A DNA stretch of 64,000 bases, taken from positions 62,001-126,000 of the forward strand of contig NZ_JAGQCD010000001.1 in NCBI RefSeq assembly GCF_024345975.1, written 5' to 3'. Source of the DNA: Cyanobium sp. Cruz-8D1. GTDB lineage: Bacteria > Cyanobacteriota > Cyanobacteriia > PCC-6307 > Cyanobiaceae. A program made the position numbers and the translations under genes. Below, in pieces: positions 56,337 to 64,000 of the stretch; position 1 is the stretch's first letter, and every line of letters starts with the position of its first letter. The notes below the pieces were generated by a model. The model was given only the letters and a program-made list of their open reading frames with translations. It was not told the DNA's origin and did no database searches.

Positions 56337-57815
56337 TCAGAGCTGACCAAACCCCTTGCGTTTTTTGGCCGGCTTGGGGGGCCTGGGTGGCTTGCCACCG
56401 CCGCGGCCGCCGGGACCACCCATTCCGGGCATGCCACCAGCCATTCCGGGCATCCCGCCCATGCCCGGCATACCACCCATCCCAGGAAAGCCACCCATGC
56501 CCGGCAGGCCTGGCATGCCACCGCGGGTCATCTGCTGCATGAAGCCGCGCATCTTCTGGAAGTCGGCGAGAACCTTGTCCACGTCAGCCGATGTATGGCC
56601 ACTGCCGGCGGCGATGCGGCGCCGACGGGAGGGCTGGGAGGCGAGCAGTTCGGGCTGACGGCGTTCGGCCTCGGTCATCGATCCGATCATGGCCTCGATG
56701 CGCTTCAGCTGGCTCTCGCCCTGCCTCAGCATGCCGTCATCGATCTTGTTCATCCCCGGGATCAGCTTCATCAGCCCGCCCAGGGAGCCCATGCGCTTGA
56801 TCAGGCGCATCTGCTGGACGAAATCGGAGAAATCGAAGCTGGCTTCCTGCAGCTTGCGCTGCATCTTCTCCACATCGGCCAGCTCCACCTCCTTGGTGGC
56901 CTTCTCCACCAGGGTGAGCACATCGCCCATCCCCAGGATCCGGCTCGCCATCCGCTCCGGGTGGAACGGCTGCAGCGCCTCCACCTTCTCGCCGGTGCCG
57001 ATGAACTTGATCGGCGCGCCGCTCACCTTGCGGATCGAGAGCGCCGCACCGCCCCGGGAATCCCCATCCAGCTTGGTGAGCACGGCGCCGGTGATGCCCA
57101 CCTGCTCATGGAAGGCGCGGGTGAGTTCGGCGGCCTCCTGGCCGATCATCGAATCCACCACCAGCAGCACCTCATCCGGGGCCGCCGCCTCCCGGATCCG
57201 AACCATCTCCTCCATCATCGCGGTGTCGATCTGGAGCCGACCGGCGGTATCCACCAGCACGGTGTCGAAGCCCTCGTCCCGTCCCTTGGCCACGCCGGCG
57301 GCAGCGATCGCTTCGGGCTTGGCGTCACTGCCGAGGCTGAACACCTCCACGCCGATCTGGCGGCCCAGGGTCTGCAGCTGGTCAATGGCAGCCGGCCGGT
57401 AGACGTCGGCGGCCACCAGCAGGGGACGCCGACCCTGCTCCTTGAGGTGCAGGCCCAGCTTGGCGGTGGCGGTGGTCTTGCCGGCCCCCTGCAGACCGGC
57501 CATCAGGATCACCGTGGGGCCGTCCGTCGCTCGGGCCAGGGGGGCGTTTGCACCGCCCATGGTGTCGACGAGCTGCTCGTGGACCAGCTGGATGAACTTC
57601 TGATCCGGGCTCACCCCGCGCACCACCTCGGACCCCACGGCCTTGCGCCGCACCTCTTCGACGAACTCCTTCACCACCGACAGGCTCACGTCGGCCTCCA
57701 GCAGCGCCCGTCTCACTTCCTTGAGGGCGCCATCGACGTTCGTTTCCGAAATGGCCGCCTGGCCGCGCAGTCCTTTGACGGCGTCTTCGAAGCGCTGGGA
57801 GAGTTCGTCGAACAT
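56337..57815 (-). CDS. ffh: Signal recognition particle protein Ffh
   Basis: Ffh binds signal sequences and SRP RNA and targets nascent membrane and exported proteins to FtsY. The 492-residue protein has the N domain (1-90), the GTPase with GLQGAGKTT (107-115), DTAGRLQ and TKLDGDSRGGAAL, and the methionine-rich M domain (from about 320, with MRLIKRMGSLGGLMKLIPGM). The C-terminus is extended by Gly/Met/Pro repeats and a basic end (KKRKGFGQL). ATG at 57815 forms TGATG with the ftn2 stop. The larger frame to 58382 overlaps ftn2 and is rejected. Confidence 0.97.
   Translation of the reverse strand: MFDELSQRFEDAVKGLRGQAAISETNVDGALKEVRRALLEADVSLSVVKEFVEEVRRKAVGSEVVRGVSPDQKFIQLVHEQLVDTMGGANAPLARATDGPTVILMAGLQGAGKTTATAKLGLHLKEQGRRPLLVAADVYRPAAIDQLQTLGRQIGVEVFSLGSDAKPEAIAAAGVAKGRDEGFDTVLVDTAGRLQIDTAMMEEMVRIREAAAPDEVLLVVDSMIGQEAAELTRAFHEQVGITGAVLTKLDGDSRGGAALSIRKVSGAPIKFIGTGEKVEALQPFHPERMASRILGMGDVLTLVEKATKEVELADVEKMQRKLQEASFDFSDFVQQMRLIKRMGSLGGLMKLIPGMNKIDDGMLRQGESQLKRIEAMIGSMTEAERRQPELLASQPSRRRRIAAGSGHTSADVDKVLADFQKMRGFMQQMTRGGMPGLPGMGGFPGMGGMPGMGGMPGMAGGMPGMGGPGGRGGGKPPRPPKPAKKRKGFGQL
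56396..56525 (-). repeat. Gly-Met-Pro-rich repeat in the Ffh C-terminus
   Basis: About ten degenerate copies of a GMPGMGG-like unit are encoded by repeated CCCGGCATGCC-type DNA. It is a normal feature of cyanobacterial Ffh but could vary in copy number. Confidence 0.75.
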
Positions 57816-59791
57816 CAGTTGAAGGATTGGGTGGCCGCCAGGCGCCAGCTGTCGCCGTCGCGTCCGAATACATAACCATTGCGCAGTTGCAGCGGCGCCG
57901 TGGTCTCCACCACCTTTCCGCTTGCATCGAGGCGCCGGTCGCTGTAGCGGAGCCGGACGACGGCGACGATGCGCTGGGGGCCGCTTTCGGACAGGCTGAG
58001 ATCGGTGATCCGCACGTCCAGCTGCTGGCTCTGGCCTCGGGCGGCATCGCTGCGGCGCTCCTTGGCGAGCAGGGCGATCGGCCCCTCCCGGGCGATGCGA
58101 TCCAGATCCTGCGGGATCGGTTCGCCCGCCAGCACGCCACTTTTCACCGTCAGCCAGTTCTCCAGCAGGCGGCGGACCTGGGCCGCATCGGGCCGACTGG
58201 CGGTGAGCGGGGTGATCCTCAGCCCCGTCGCGGCCCTCGGGGCCGGCGTCGGTGCGGTGGGGGCCGGGGAGGTGACCGGTGGTGCTGGCGGTGGAGCCGG
58301 TGGGGGTGAACTCTGGCGCTGCCGCAGCACCCAGGCCGCGGCCAGCACCAGCACCAGAACGGCGCCGCCCCCCAGCAGCCATGGCCTGGTGGGCACCGGC
58401 CAGCGCAAGGGAACCTCGTCATCGAGCTCCCCGTCATCCTCGGGACCCGGGGCCATGCCGGATGCAGGCAGCGGGGCGAAGCCGCCGGCGGTGGCCCCCT
58501 CCAGGGTCAGGGCTGCAGGGGGCGACATCGTCCCCGGGAAGCGGAGGTCGTCGAAGGGAGGGAAGACCGTGCTGTCCGCACCCTCCACGGCTGCCGGGGA
58601 GGTGAGATAGGCCCGGCCCCTGCGCTGATCCTCCCGTTCGACATAGGCCACCACGTCCCGGTCACTGAAGTAGGCCACCAGATCGGGCTCGGCTTCCAGG
58701 TCCCGGTAGCCCGGCAGCACATCCCGCACCAGCCAGTCGCTGCAATAGGCGCAGAGTTGACCCAGGGGATCAACACTTTTACCGGCGGCCCAGTCCTTCA
58801 GGTCCTGGCTGGCCCCCTGGTCGAAGCAGGCCCGCGCCGTGTCGGCCTCACCCAGCAGCAGATGCAGGTTGGCGAGCAGCGGTTCGATGCCCTCCCGGCC
58901 ACTGCGCTGCAGGCGGTGTCTGGCCTCGGCGATGCGCTCGGGCTTGCGCTGGGCGAAACCGGAGGCGGTCAGGGCGATGGTGGCCAGGAAGTCGGCGGCG
59001 TCGGAGCCGGTGGCCGCCCAGCGGCTGAACAGATCCACCTGCTCCTGAACCGTGAGAAAGGCGCGGATCTGGTGGAAGAAGGGCTGGAAGTCCTGGCTGG
59101 GGAACTGGGGATCGCCATCGCCCTCGAGGCCCCCGCGCCGCTGCACCAGCTGTTCGAGCAGCGCCAGACCTTCCTGCCGCTCCACGCCGGCCACCAGATC
59201 CCGGCTCAGCAGGTCGAGCACCCGGTAGGGCGTGAGGTGGTCCAGCTGGCTATGCATGGTTTCTCTGAGGTCGGGTTGCCGGCCCAGGCGTTGCAGCAGC
59301 TGCAGACCCTGCTGCAGGGTGCGGGCGGCGGCTTCGAAGCGTCGCTGTTCCTCCAGTTCGCTGGCGGCCGCGAGGCAGGCCAACCCCGCCAGGAGCGTGA
59401 GATCGCCTTCGCGGCCGCTGCCGAGGGTGGGTGACTGGGGTGGCTGCAGCGAACGGCTGGCGAGCTCAAAGGCCTCCAGGGGCTGGCCCCCCTCCATCAG
59501 CAACACCAGCCCGCCCACCTGCCGGGCCGTGGCAATCTCCAGGGCCGGCTGCAGGGTGCCGTCGGTGTTGGCCAGGCTCGTCAGTTCCGCCTCGTAGGCA
59601 GCGCGCCGATCGGCATCGGAGAGCAGGTCGGCGCTGGCCCGAAGCAACTCCGCACGCGCCTGCAGGGTTTCGGGGCTGAACCCTCCGTGGGGCAGACGGT
59701 CCAGGCGCGACTGCAGGGTGCGCAGGACCCCCTGGGCATCGGCGGACGAAGGCACACCCAGCAAGCGGAAATGATCGATCGGCAGGTCCAA
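57815..59791 (-). CDS. ftn2: Cell division protein Ftn2/ZipN (ARC6-like)
   Basis: This is the cyanobacterial counterpart of chloroplast ARC6, which tethers FtsZ to the membrane and recruits other divisome proteins. The 658-residue protein begins with a J-like domain (DLPIDHFRLLGVPSSADAQGVLRTLQ, about 1-75). A long helical central part follows. A proline-rich hinge and one membrane helix (about 470-488, LLGGGAVLVLVLAAAWVL) lead to a C-terminal IMS-type domain (about 530-655, ending in SWRLAATQSFN). The start is TTG at 59791, in the sequence TTG GAC CTG CCG, where relatives have a Met before the same motif. It is divergent from pdhA. Confidence 0.9.
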   Translation of the reverse strand: MDLPIDHFRLLGVPSSADAQGVLRTLQSRLDRLPHGGFSPETLQARAELLRASADLLSDADRRAAYEAELTSLANTDGTLQPALEIATARQVGGLVLLMEGGQPLEAFELASRSLQPPQSPTLGSGREGDLTLLAGLACLAAASELEEQRRFEAAARTLQQGLQLLQRLGRQPDLRETMHSQLDHLTPYRVLDLLSRDLVAGVERQEGLALLEQLVQRRGGLEGDGDPQFPSQDFQPFFHQIRAFLTVQEQVDLFSRWAATGSDAADFLATIALTASGFAQRKPERIAEARHRLQRSGREGIEPLLANLHLLLGEADTARACFDQGASQDLKDWAAGKSVDPLGQLCAYCSDWLVRDVLPGYRDLEAEPDLVAYFSDRDVVAYVEREDQRRGRAYLTSPAAVEGADSTVFPPFDDLRFPGTMSPPAALTLEGATAGGFAPLPASGMAPGPEDDGELDDEVPLRWPVPTRPWLLGGGAVLVLVLAAAWVLRQRQSSPPPAPPPAPPVTSPAPTAPTPAPRAATGLRITPLTASRPDAAQVRRLLENWLTVKSGVLAGEPIPQDLDRIAREGPIALLAKERRSDAARGQSQQLDVRITDLSLSESGPQRIVAVVRLRYSDRRLDASGKVVETTAPLQLRNGYVFGRDGDSWRLAATQSFN

Positions 59792-59899
59792 TCCGATGGT
59801 GACGCTGGGGCGCGACTGTAGTCAGTGGCAGTGGTTTTGACTGTCACCAGGGAACGGACCCCGTACAGTCGGGGCCACGAATCGCCTTGCCTTCCTGCC
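59792..59899. promoter_or_regulatory. Divergent promoter region of ftn2 and pdhA with GACTGT repeats
   Basis: This 108-base region has GACTGT at 59814 (within palindrome GACTGTAGTC, 59814-59823), again at 59839, and ACAGTC at 59865-59870. TTTTGACT near 59835-59842 resembles a -35 element. No clear -10 at standard spacing was found. An operator for a divergent promoter pair is possible but unproven. Confidence 0.4.
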
Positions 59900-61009
59900 A
59901 TGACTCAGGAATTGATTGCGGCGCGGGCAGCCCAGCCCTCTGGCTCCGGGGCAGCCGCGTCTTCCGAGCAGGCCGGCAGCCACGCGGTGCGCTTGGAAGG
60001 TCTGGTTCCGGCGGAGCGGGCCAGTGTCAGCCGGGAGGAGGGCCTGATGCTTTATCGGGACATGACCCTGGGGCGCCGCTTCGAGGACAAGTGCGCCGAG
60101 ATGTACTACCGCGGCAAGATGTTTGGCTTTGTGCATCTGTACAACGGTCAGGAAGCCGTCTCCACCGGGGTGATCCGGGCGATGCGCCTGCAGCACGACT
60201 GGTTCTGCAGCACCTACCGCGACCACGTGCACGCCCTGAGCTGCGGTGTACCGGCCCGGGAGGTCATGAGTGAGCTGTTCGGCAAAGCCACGGGCTGCAG
60301 TAAGGGCCGTGGAGGTTCCATGCACCTGTTTTCCCGTGAGCACCATCTGCTCGGTGGCTATGCCTTCATCGGCGAGGGCATCCCGGTGGCCCTGGGAGCG
60401 GCCTTCACCAGCCGCTACAAGCGTGACGCCCTCGGCCAGGCGGACAGTGATGCCGTCACGGCTGCGTTCTTCGGGGATGGCACCTGCAACATCGGCCAGT
60501 TCTACGAATGCCTGAACATGGCGTCGCTGTGGAAGCTGCCGATCCTGTTCGTGGTGGAGAACAACCGCTGGGCCATCGGCATGGACCACAACCGGGCCAC
60601 CAGCGAGCCGGAAATCTGGCGCAAGGCGGCGGGCTTCGGCATGGTCGGCGAGGAAGTGGATGGTATGGATGTGCTGGCCGTGAGGGCCGCTGCCCAGCGG
60701 GCCATCGAGAGGGCCAGGGCCGGGGAAGGTCCCACCCTGTTGGAGTGCCTCACCTACCGGTTCCGCGGCCATTCCCTGGCGGATCCTGATGAGCTGCGCG
60801 AAGCGGCCGAGAAGGAGTTCTGGGCCAAGCGCGATCCGATCAAGCAACTGGCGTTGCGCCTGACGGACATGGGGCTGGCCACGGCCGAGGAGCTCAAGGC
60901 GATCGACAAGGAGATCGACGCCGAAGTGGCCGATTGCGTCGAGTTCGCCCTCGCGGCGCCCGAGCCCGATGCCAGCGAACTCACCCGCTACATCTGGGCC
61001 GAAGACTGA
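59900..61009 (+). CDS. pdhA: Pyruvate dehydrogenase E1 component, alpha subunit
   Basis: E1 decarboxylates pyruvate with thiamine diphosphate in the complex that makes acetyl-CoA. The 369-residue protein contains [37 protein letters not shown]-like [17 protein letters not shown] and the ThDP-binding [18 protein letters not shown]...VENN motif (about 192-222). Length is normal for a two-subunit E1 alpha. ATG at 59900 is chosen; the in-frame ATG at 59825 would add 25 unusual residues. pdhB is not adjacent. Adjacent thiamine genes at the left end of the window are a coincidence of spacing, not an operon. Confidence 0.95.
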   Translation: MTQELIAARAAQPSGSGAAASSEQAGSHAVRLEGLVPAERASVSREEGLMLYRDMTLGRRFEDKCAEMYYRGKMFGFVHLYNGQEAVSTGVIRAMRLQHDWFCSTYRDHVHALSCGVPAREVMSELFGKATGCSKGRGGSMHLFSREHHLLGGYAFIGEGIPVALGAAFTSRYKRDALGQADSDAVTAAFFGDGTCNIGQFYECLNMASLWKLPILFVVENNRWAIGMDHNRATSEPEIWRKAAGFGMVGEEVDGMDVLAVRAAAQRAIERARAGEGPTLLECLTYRFRGHSLADPDELREAAEKEFWAKRDPIKQLALRLTDMGLATAEELKAIDKEIDAEVADCVEFALAAPEPDASELTRYIWAED

Positions 61010-61076
61010 GTCAGTGCAGGGGCCTTTGAGTTGTCCTCCTTAAGATCATTCAATTGCCCTACAGGGAACCTCTCAT

Positions 61077-61949
61077 ATGTCCAAACGTGTCCTCGTCACT
61101 TTCACTGACAGCCGCATGAAGGCGGCCCGGCTTCGGATATGTCGCCAGGCGGAAGAGATGGGGGTCTACACGGATATCTTTGGGGCTTCGGAGCAGGATC
61201 TCAATCCTGATTTCAGGCGGCGCTTCAAGGACTATCTAAGACCGGAACACCGAGGCTTCGGCTACTACGCCTGGAAGCCCCAGATCGTTCTTCAGACCCT
61301 TGAGCGGCTGCAGGATGGCGACCAGGTGCACTGGATCGATTCCGGCTGCCATCTCAACCCAGCCGGGCGCCTGCGGCTGCAGGAGTTGTTCGCCATGAAC
61401 GTGGAGGCGCCGTCGGGAATTCAGGGTTTCGAGTGCCTGCCTCCCAATGGATCCTTGGTGTACGAGGGTCGCCAGTTCCCCGATCAGGGGGAGTACAAGT
61501 GGACGAAGGGGGATCTGCTCGATCGGCTGGGCGTTCGTGAAAAACCGGAGATCACCGGCACCCAGCAGCTGGGGGCCACCACCTTCTTCTTGCGCAAATG
61601 CCCAGCCACCATGGACTTCATGCGCCACTGGATCAGGGTGTTCAGCGAGGATTTCTCCATGATTGATGATTCACCCTCGCGGGCGCCCAACCTCGATGGC
61701 TTCGTTGAGCATCGCCATGATCAGTCGATTTTTTCGATCCTTGCCAAGTTGCTGCCCATCTCAAAGAGCACCGTCTTTGAGTTCTGGTTTCCGCGGGCCG
61801 ATGACTGCTGGCAGCCAGACTGGGAGATGGTCGGTGACGCTCCGATCCAAATCCGACGTGATCGCGGCATCAAAAGAGAGAGCAGACTGAAGATCGCTTA
61901 CCTCCAGGCCAAGGGAAGGGTCAAGCGGTTGCTGGAAGGATCGCTCTAA
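61077..61949 (+). CDS. Uncharacterised glycosyltransferase-like protein
   Basis: This is a 290-residue protein. It begins KRVLVTFTDSRMKAARLRICRQAEEMG and has the GYYAWKPQIVLQTLERLQDGDQVHWIDSGCHLN segment, which resembles the YYAWKP and DxG-like core of a family of GT-A-type surface-glycan proteins. FEHRHDQ-like and YVEHRHDQSIFSILAKLLPI segments occur later. The last 40 residues are basic (RDRGIKRESRLKIAYL). It has an ATG start with no overlap with pdhA (67-base gap). It lies outside the main island among housekeeping genes, so it could be a moved or remnant island gene. No named family is certain. Confidence 0.6.
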   Translation: MSKRVLVTFTDSRMKAARLRICRQAEEMGVYTDIFGASEQDLNPDFRRRFKDYLRPEHRGFGYYAWKPQIVLQTLERLQDGDQVHWIDSGCHLNPAGRLRLQELFAMNVEAPSGIQGFECLPPNGSLVYEGRQFPDQGEYKWTKGDLLDRLGVREKPEITGTQQLGATTFFLRKCPATMDFMRHWIRVFSEDFSMIDDSPSRAPNLDGFVEHRHDQSIFSILAKLLPISKSTVFEFWFPRADDCWQPDWEMVGDAPIQIRRDRGIKRESRLKIAYLQAKGRVKRLLEGSL

Positions 61950-61978
61950 AGGCCTGACCGATCAGGACTGGGCGTTTC

Positions 61979-62908
61979 TCAATCCAGGGGTGCCGTCCTG
62001 CTCGACAGGCTGCGCAGTTTGCGCAGGGCCTTGAGCTCAATCTGCCGAACCCTCTCCCTTGAAACATCCAACTGCCGGCCGATCTCGGCCAGGGTGTGGC
62101 GCTCCAATCCGTTGAGGCCGAAGCGCAGGGCCAGGACCTCCTTTTCCTGGGCGGACAGGTGGCCCAACAGCTCGGCCAGCTGCTCCTGATGCATGCCTCG
62201 CTCGATGCGGTCGAGGGGTTCTTCGGCGGAAGCATCGGCGATCAGATCACCCAGGAAGCTGCGACCGCCCTCCGCATGAATGGGGGCATCCAGGCTGGAG
62301 ATGGTGAGGGCCTGGCGCAGCAGGGAGTCGAGTTCCTCAACCGGAATGGCCATGGCTTCGGAGATCTCGCGACGGCTGGGCATGGCGCCGAGCTTGTGGG
62401 CCAGCTCAAGGCTCACCTTACGGATCGTGCTGAGCCGCTCGCTCAGGTGGACCGGCAGCCGGATCGCCCGGGACTGGCAGGCAATGGCTCGCGTCATGCT
62501 CTGGCGGATCCACCAGAAGGCGTAGGTGGAGAACTTGTAACCGCGGGTGGGGTCGAACTTTTCGACGGCGCGTTCCAGACCGAGGGAGCCCTCCTGGATC
62601 AGATCGAGCAGCTCCAGACCCTTGCCCTGGTACTTCTTCGCCACGCTCACCACAAGCCGAAGATTGGCGCGCATCATCCGCTCCTTGGAGCGCCGGCCCA
62701 CCTTGATCGTCTTGTTCTCCTGCACCGAGTAGCCGTTTTTCGACTCCTCCAGAAGGTGCATCATCGCCTGAACCTGATTGCCGAGCTGGATCTCTTCGGC
62801 TGGTGTCAGCAGCGGCTCTCTGCCGATCGAGGTGAGATACCAGGTGATGGAATCACCCCCTCTGCGGCTGGAGCCCTCCCTTCTCGTCGCGACGGCAGAG
62901 GCGGTCAT
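61979..62908 (-). CDS. Group 2 sigma-70-family RNA polymerase sigma factor
   Basis: This is a 309-residue sigma factor with regions 1.2, 2, 3 and 4. Region 2 is well conserved: [55 protein letters not shown]. Region 3 reads [15 protein letters not shown]. Region 4.2 is [37 protein letters not shown] in outline, with the usual helix-turn-helix. It lacks the long N-terminal region of the primary sigma factor, so it is a group 2 (SigB-E type) protein that may govern stress, circadian or nutrient responses. It is convergent with the glycosyltransferase-like gene, 29 bases apart. Confidence 0.93.
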   Translation of the reverse strand: MTASAVATRREGSSRRGGDSITWYLTSIGREPLLTPAEEIQLGNQVQAMMHLLEESKNGYSVQENKTIKVGRRSKERMMRANLRLVVSVAKKYQGKGLELLDLIQEGSLGLERAVEKFDPTRGYKFSTYAFWWIRQSMTRAIACQSRAIRLPVHLSERLSTIRKVSLELAHKLGAMPSRREISEAMAIPVEELDSLLRQALTISSLDAPIHAEGGRSFLGDLIADASAEEPLDRIERGMHQEQLAELLGHLSAQEKEVLALRFGLNGLERHTLAEIGRQLDVSRERVRQIELKALRKLRSLSSRTAPLD

Positions 62909-63161
62909 AGGAGGGGGCGAAGTGGCGCCATTGAGTGTGTTATGGAATTACCTTTAGCAAGTCAGGAAAGTGTCTGGAACAACTTTTAAGGAATTGCTTT
63001 TGAAACCACACACAATTGCTTGTTTGGCGATTGTCTTCGCTTGGATGAGCAAATGGCTAATTTCCCAGTTGATGGATCGGATAATTCTGAGGCTTGCCAC
63101 ATCGGAACGTGGCCTCGCTGTCCTTGATCCATAGGCGCTGAATCTTCAACGCGGGCTCCCA
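62909..63161. promoter_or_regulatory. AT-richer intergenic region upstream of the sigma factor gene
   Basis: This 253-base gap carries the sigma-factor promoter on the minus strand and lies downstream of nnrD. It is more AT-rich than the coding sequence. A bulged hairpin pairs GAGG (63089-63092) with CCTC (63113-63116) and CCAC (63097-63100) with GTGG (63109-63112), without a T-run. No ORF or RNA gene was recognised. Confidence 0.4.
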
Positions 63162-64000
63162 TCACCCGGTTCCGGGTTCTCGTTGGGACAGGGCTTCGGC
63201 CACAGCGAGCGGCGTGACGCCACCGACACCGTTGAGCTCCCGGCAGTGGAGACCGGCGAGGGCATGGTCGAGGACGGCGGCCGCCAGCCAGGCCCCATCG
63301 GCGCTGGAGCCACGTACAGGTGCCAGTCCTGCGGCCGCCAGTGCCATCGCCCCTCGCCCCGCGGCATAGCCGGCAAGCACATCACCGAGCCCGGCCCTGG
63401 CCGCATCCGGGCAGGCCGAGAGCAGTTGCCAGCGGCGTCCGTCAGGTGTCGCCACGACGCTGCGCGCTCCCTTGAGCAGCACGCAGGCGCCAGAACGGCG
63501 GGCCGCCGCCAGCGCCGCCTCTGGCCGGGGCAGCGGGGCCAGATCGGGAAAGAGTCTGCGGAACTCCCCCTCGTGGGGGGTGATCCAGGTGGGGCCCCGG
63601 CGCGCTTGGAGCCAGCCCGTGCCCATGGCCGCCAGGCGGTTCAGGCCATCGGCATCGAGCACCAGCAGTCCTTCGAAGGCGCCCAGCTCCTGCCAGCGCC
63701 GCCGTTCCCGGGCTTCGATCGCCGCCGCCACCGGCACACCGGCATTGCCCAGCCCGCCCAGGCCCGGCCCCAGCAGCACCGCATCCAGCCGGTTCAGCCA
63801 GCCCTCGCCCAGATCTCCCAGGGCCAGGCCGCCGGCCGGGGTGGCCCCAAGGCCGGGCTCGAGCACCACGTGGGGATGGATCTGCCAGAGCTGGGGGGCG
63901 ATCTGCCGTGGCGGAGCGGCCCTGAGGCTGCCGCATCCCGACGCCGTGGCGCCCGCCAGGGCCAAGTGGGCGGCGCCCCTGAACCGGCGGCTGCCGGCGA
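63162..64000 (-). CDS. nnrD: ADP-dependent NAD(P)H-hydrate dehydratase domain (5' end outside window)
   Basis: This enzyme repairs hydrated NADH and NADPH with ADP or ATP. About 279 codons are present and the frame runs off the right edge, so the protein starts upstream and may carry the NnrE epimerase domain, as bifunctional Nnr proteins do. Visible parts are GSRRFRGAAHLALAGATASGCG at the window edge, DAVLLGPGLGG, LLVLDADGLNRLA, TWITPHEGEFRRLFPDL and the catalytic-Asp motif GLGDVLAGYAAG. The GLGD is a variant of the usual GTGD or GSGD. A start at 63965 is not real, because the family sequence continues beyond it. Confidence 0.9.
   Translation of the reverse strand, partial: AGSRRFRGAAHLALAGATASGCGSLRAAPPRQIAPQLWQIHPHVVLEPGLGATPAGGLALGDLGEGWLNRLDAVLLGPGLGGLGNAGVPVAAAIEARERRRWQELGAFEGLLVLDADGLNRLAAMGTGWLQARRGPTWITPHEGEFRRLFPDLAPLPRPEAALAAARRSGACVLLKGARSVVATPDGRRWQLLSACPDAARAGLGDVLAGYAAGRGAMALAAAGLAPVRGSSADGAWLAAAVLDHALAGLHCRELNGVGGVTPLAVAEALSQREPGTG

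Noticed and set aside
55956-57875. 639-codon open frame on the plus strand opposite rpsP and ffh
   Set aside because: It is complementary to two secure housekeeping genes and rich in His, Leu and Gln with no recognisable domain.
61950-61978. CCTGA/TCAGG stem between the convergent glycosyltransferase-like and sigma genes
   Set aside because: The stem is only five pairs and no T-run follows on either strand, so a terminator cannot be supported.
1-64000. tRNA genes, CRISPR arrays, insertion sequences and phage genes
   Set aside because: Looked for on both strands by eye. No cloverleaf with a TTCRA arm, regular spaced repeat, transposase motif or phage protein was recognised.

Overview
The window is a high-GC cyanobacterial chromosome segment, most like a freshwater or brackish picocyanobacterium (Cyanobium or Synechococcus subcluster 5.2 type). 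The evidence is a CpcS-type phycobiliprotein lyase, the cyanobacterial division protein Ftn2/ZipN, a cyanoexosortase, a group 2 sigma factor, cyanobacteria-restricted families (DUF1517, TIGR03792) and at least eleven copies of the HIP1 octamer GCGATCGC. The species assignment is inference. No tRNA, rRNA, insertion sequence, phage gene or CRISPR array was seen.

Left flank (1-7963) is housekeeping: the end of ribF, thiE-thiS, a DUF1517 membrane protein and a small ORF on the plus strand, then a minus-strand run era - cpcS - trmD - ispF - TIGR03792 - larB. Right flank (53506-64000) is also mostly minus-strand housekeeping: ftn2 - ffh - rpsP - phoH - FUSC - Bax-inhibitor-1 protein, with pdhA divergent. 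It ends with an orphan glycosyltransferase-like gene, a sigma factor and a truncated nnrD.

Between them (about 7950-53200) lies a 45-kb surface-polysaccharide island. Its left part is an export module: an outer-membrane barrel, a proline-rich inner-membrane-anchored protein, a Wza-type channel and a divergent Wzc-type tyrosine autokinase. A dual-specificity phosphatase follows the kinase tail to tail. Next comes a cyanoexosortase, its associated protein and a WbpM/FlaA1-type sugar dehydratase in one overlapping operon. The next block holds a WecA-type initiating transferase, an SDR protein, a YdcF protein, a family 2 glycosyltransferase, a carbamoyltransferase, an asparagine synthase, a glycosyltransferase and a CDP-paratose-epimerase-like enzyme. 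A 20-kb chain (48423 down to 27856) follows, with fourteen glycosyltransferase genes (two of them double-domain), an O-antigen-polymerase-like protein, an AsnB-like amidotransferase lacking its glutaminase cysteine, and an MsbA/PglK-like ABC transporter. The right end has a TIGR03790 protein, a family known to co-occur with exosortases, and the sugar-nucleotide genes galE, fcl and gmd.

The parts add up to a plausible pathway. GDP-fucose, UDP-galactose and 4,6-dehydrated amino sugars would feed a polyprenyl-linked repeat started by the WecA-like enzyme. The repeat would be extended by the glycosyltransferases, decorated by carbamoyl and amide groups, flipped (perhaps by the ABC transporter, as no Wzx was found), polymerised, and exported through Wzc-Wza under tyrosine phosphorylation control. 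The exosortase may sort PEP-CTERM proteins onto the same surface, but no substrate is visible here. Points most worth checking are phoH, which appears to start at CTG in a CTGA overlap with rpsP; ThiS, which ends GGGS instead of GG; the barrel plus proline-rich pair beside Wza; the exosortase-TIGR03790 linkage; and the idea that the island interrupts an ancestral phoH-era housekeeping block.
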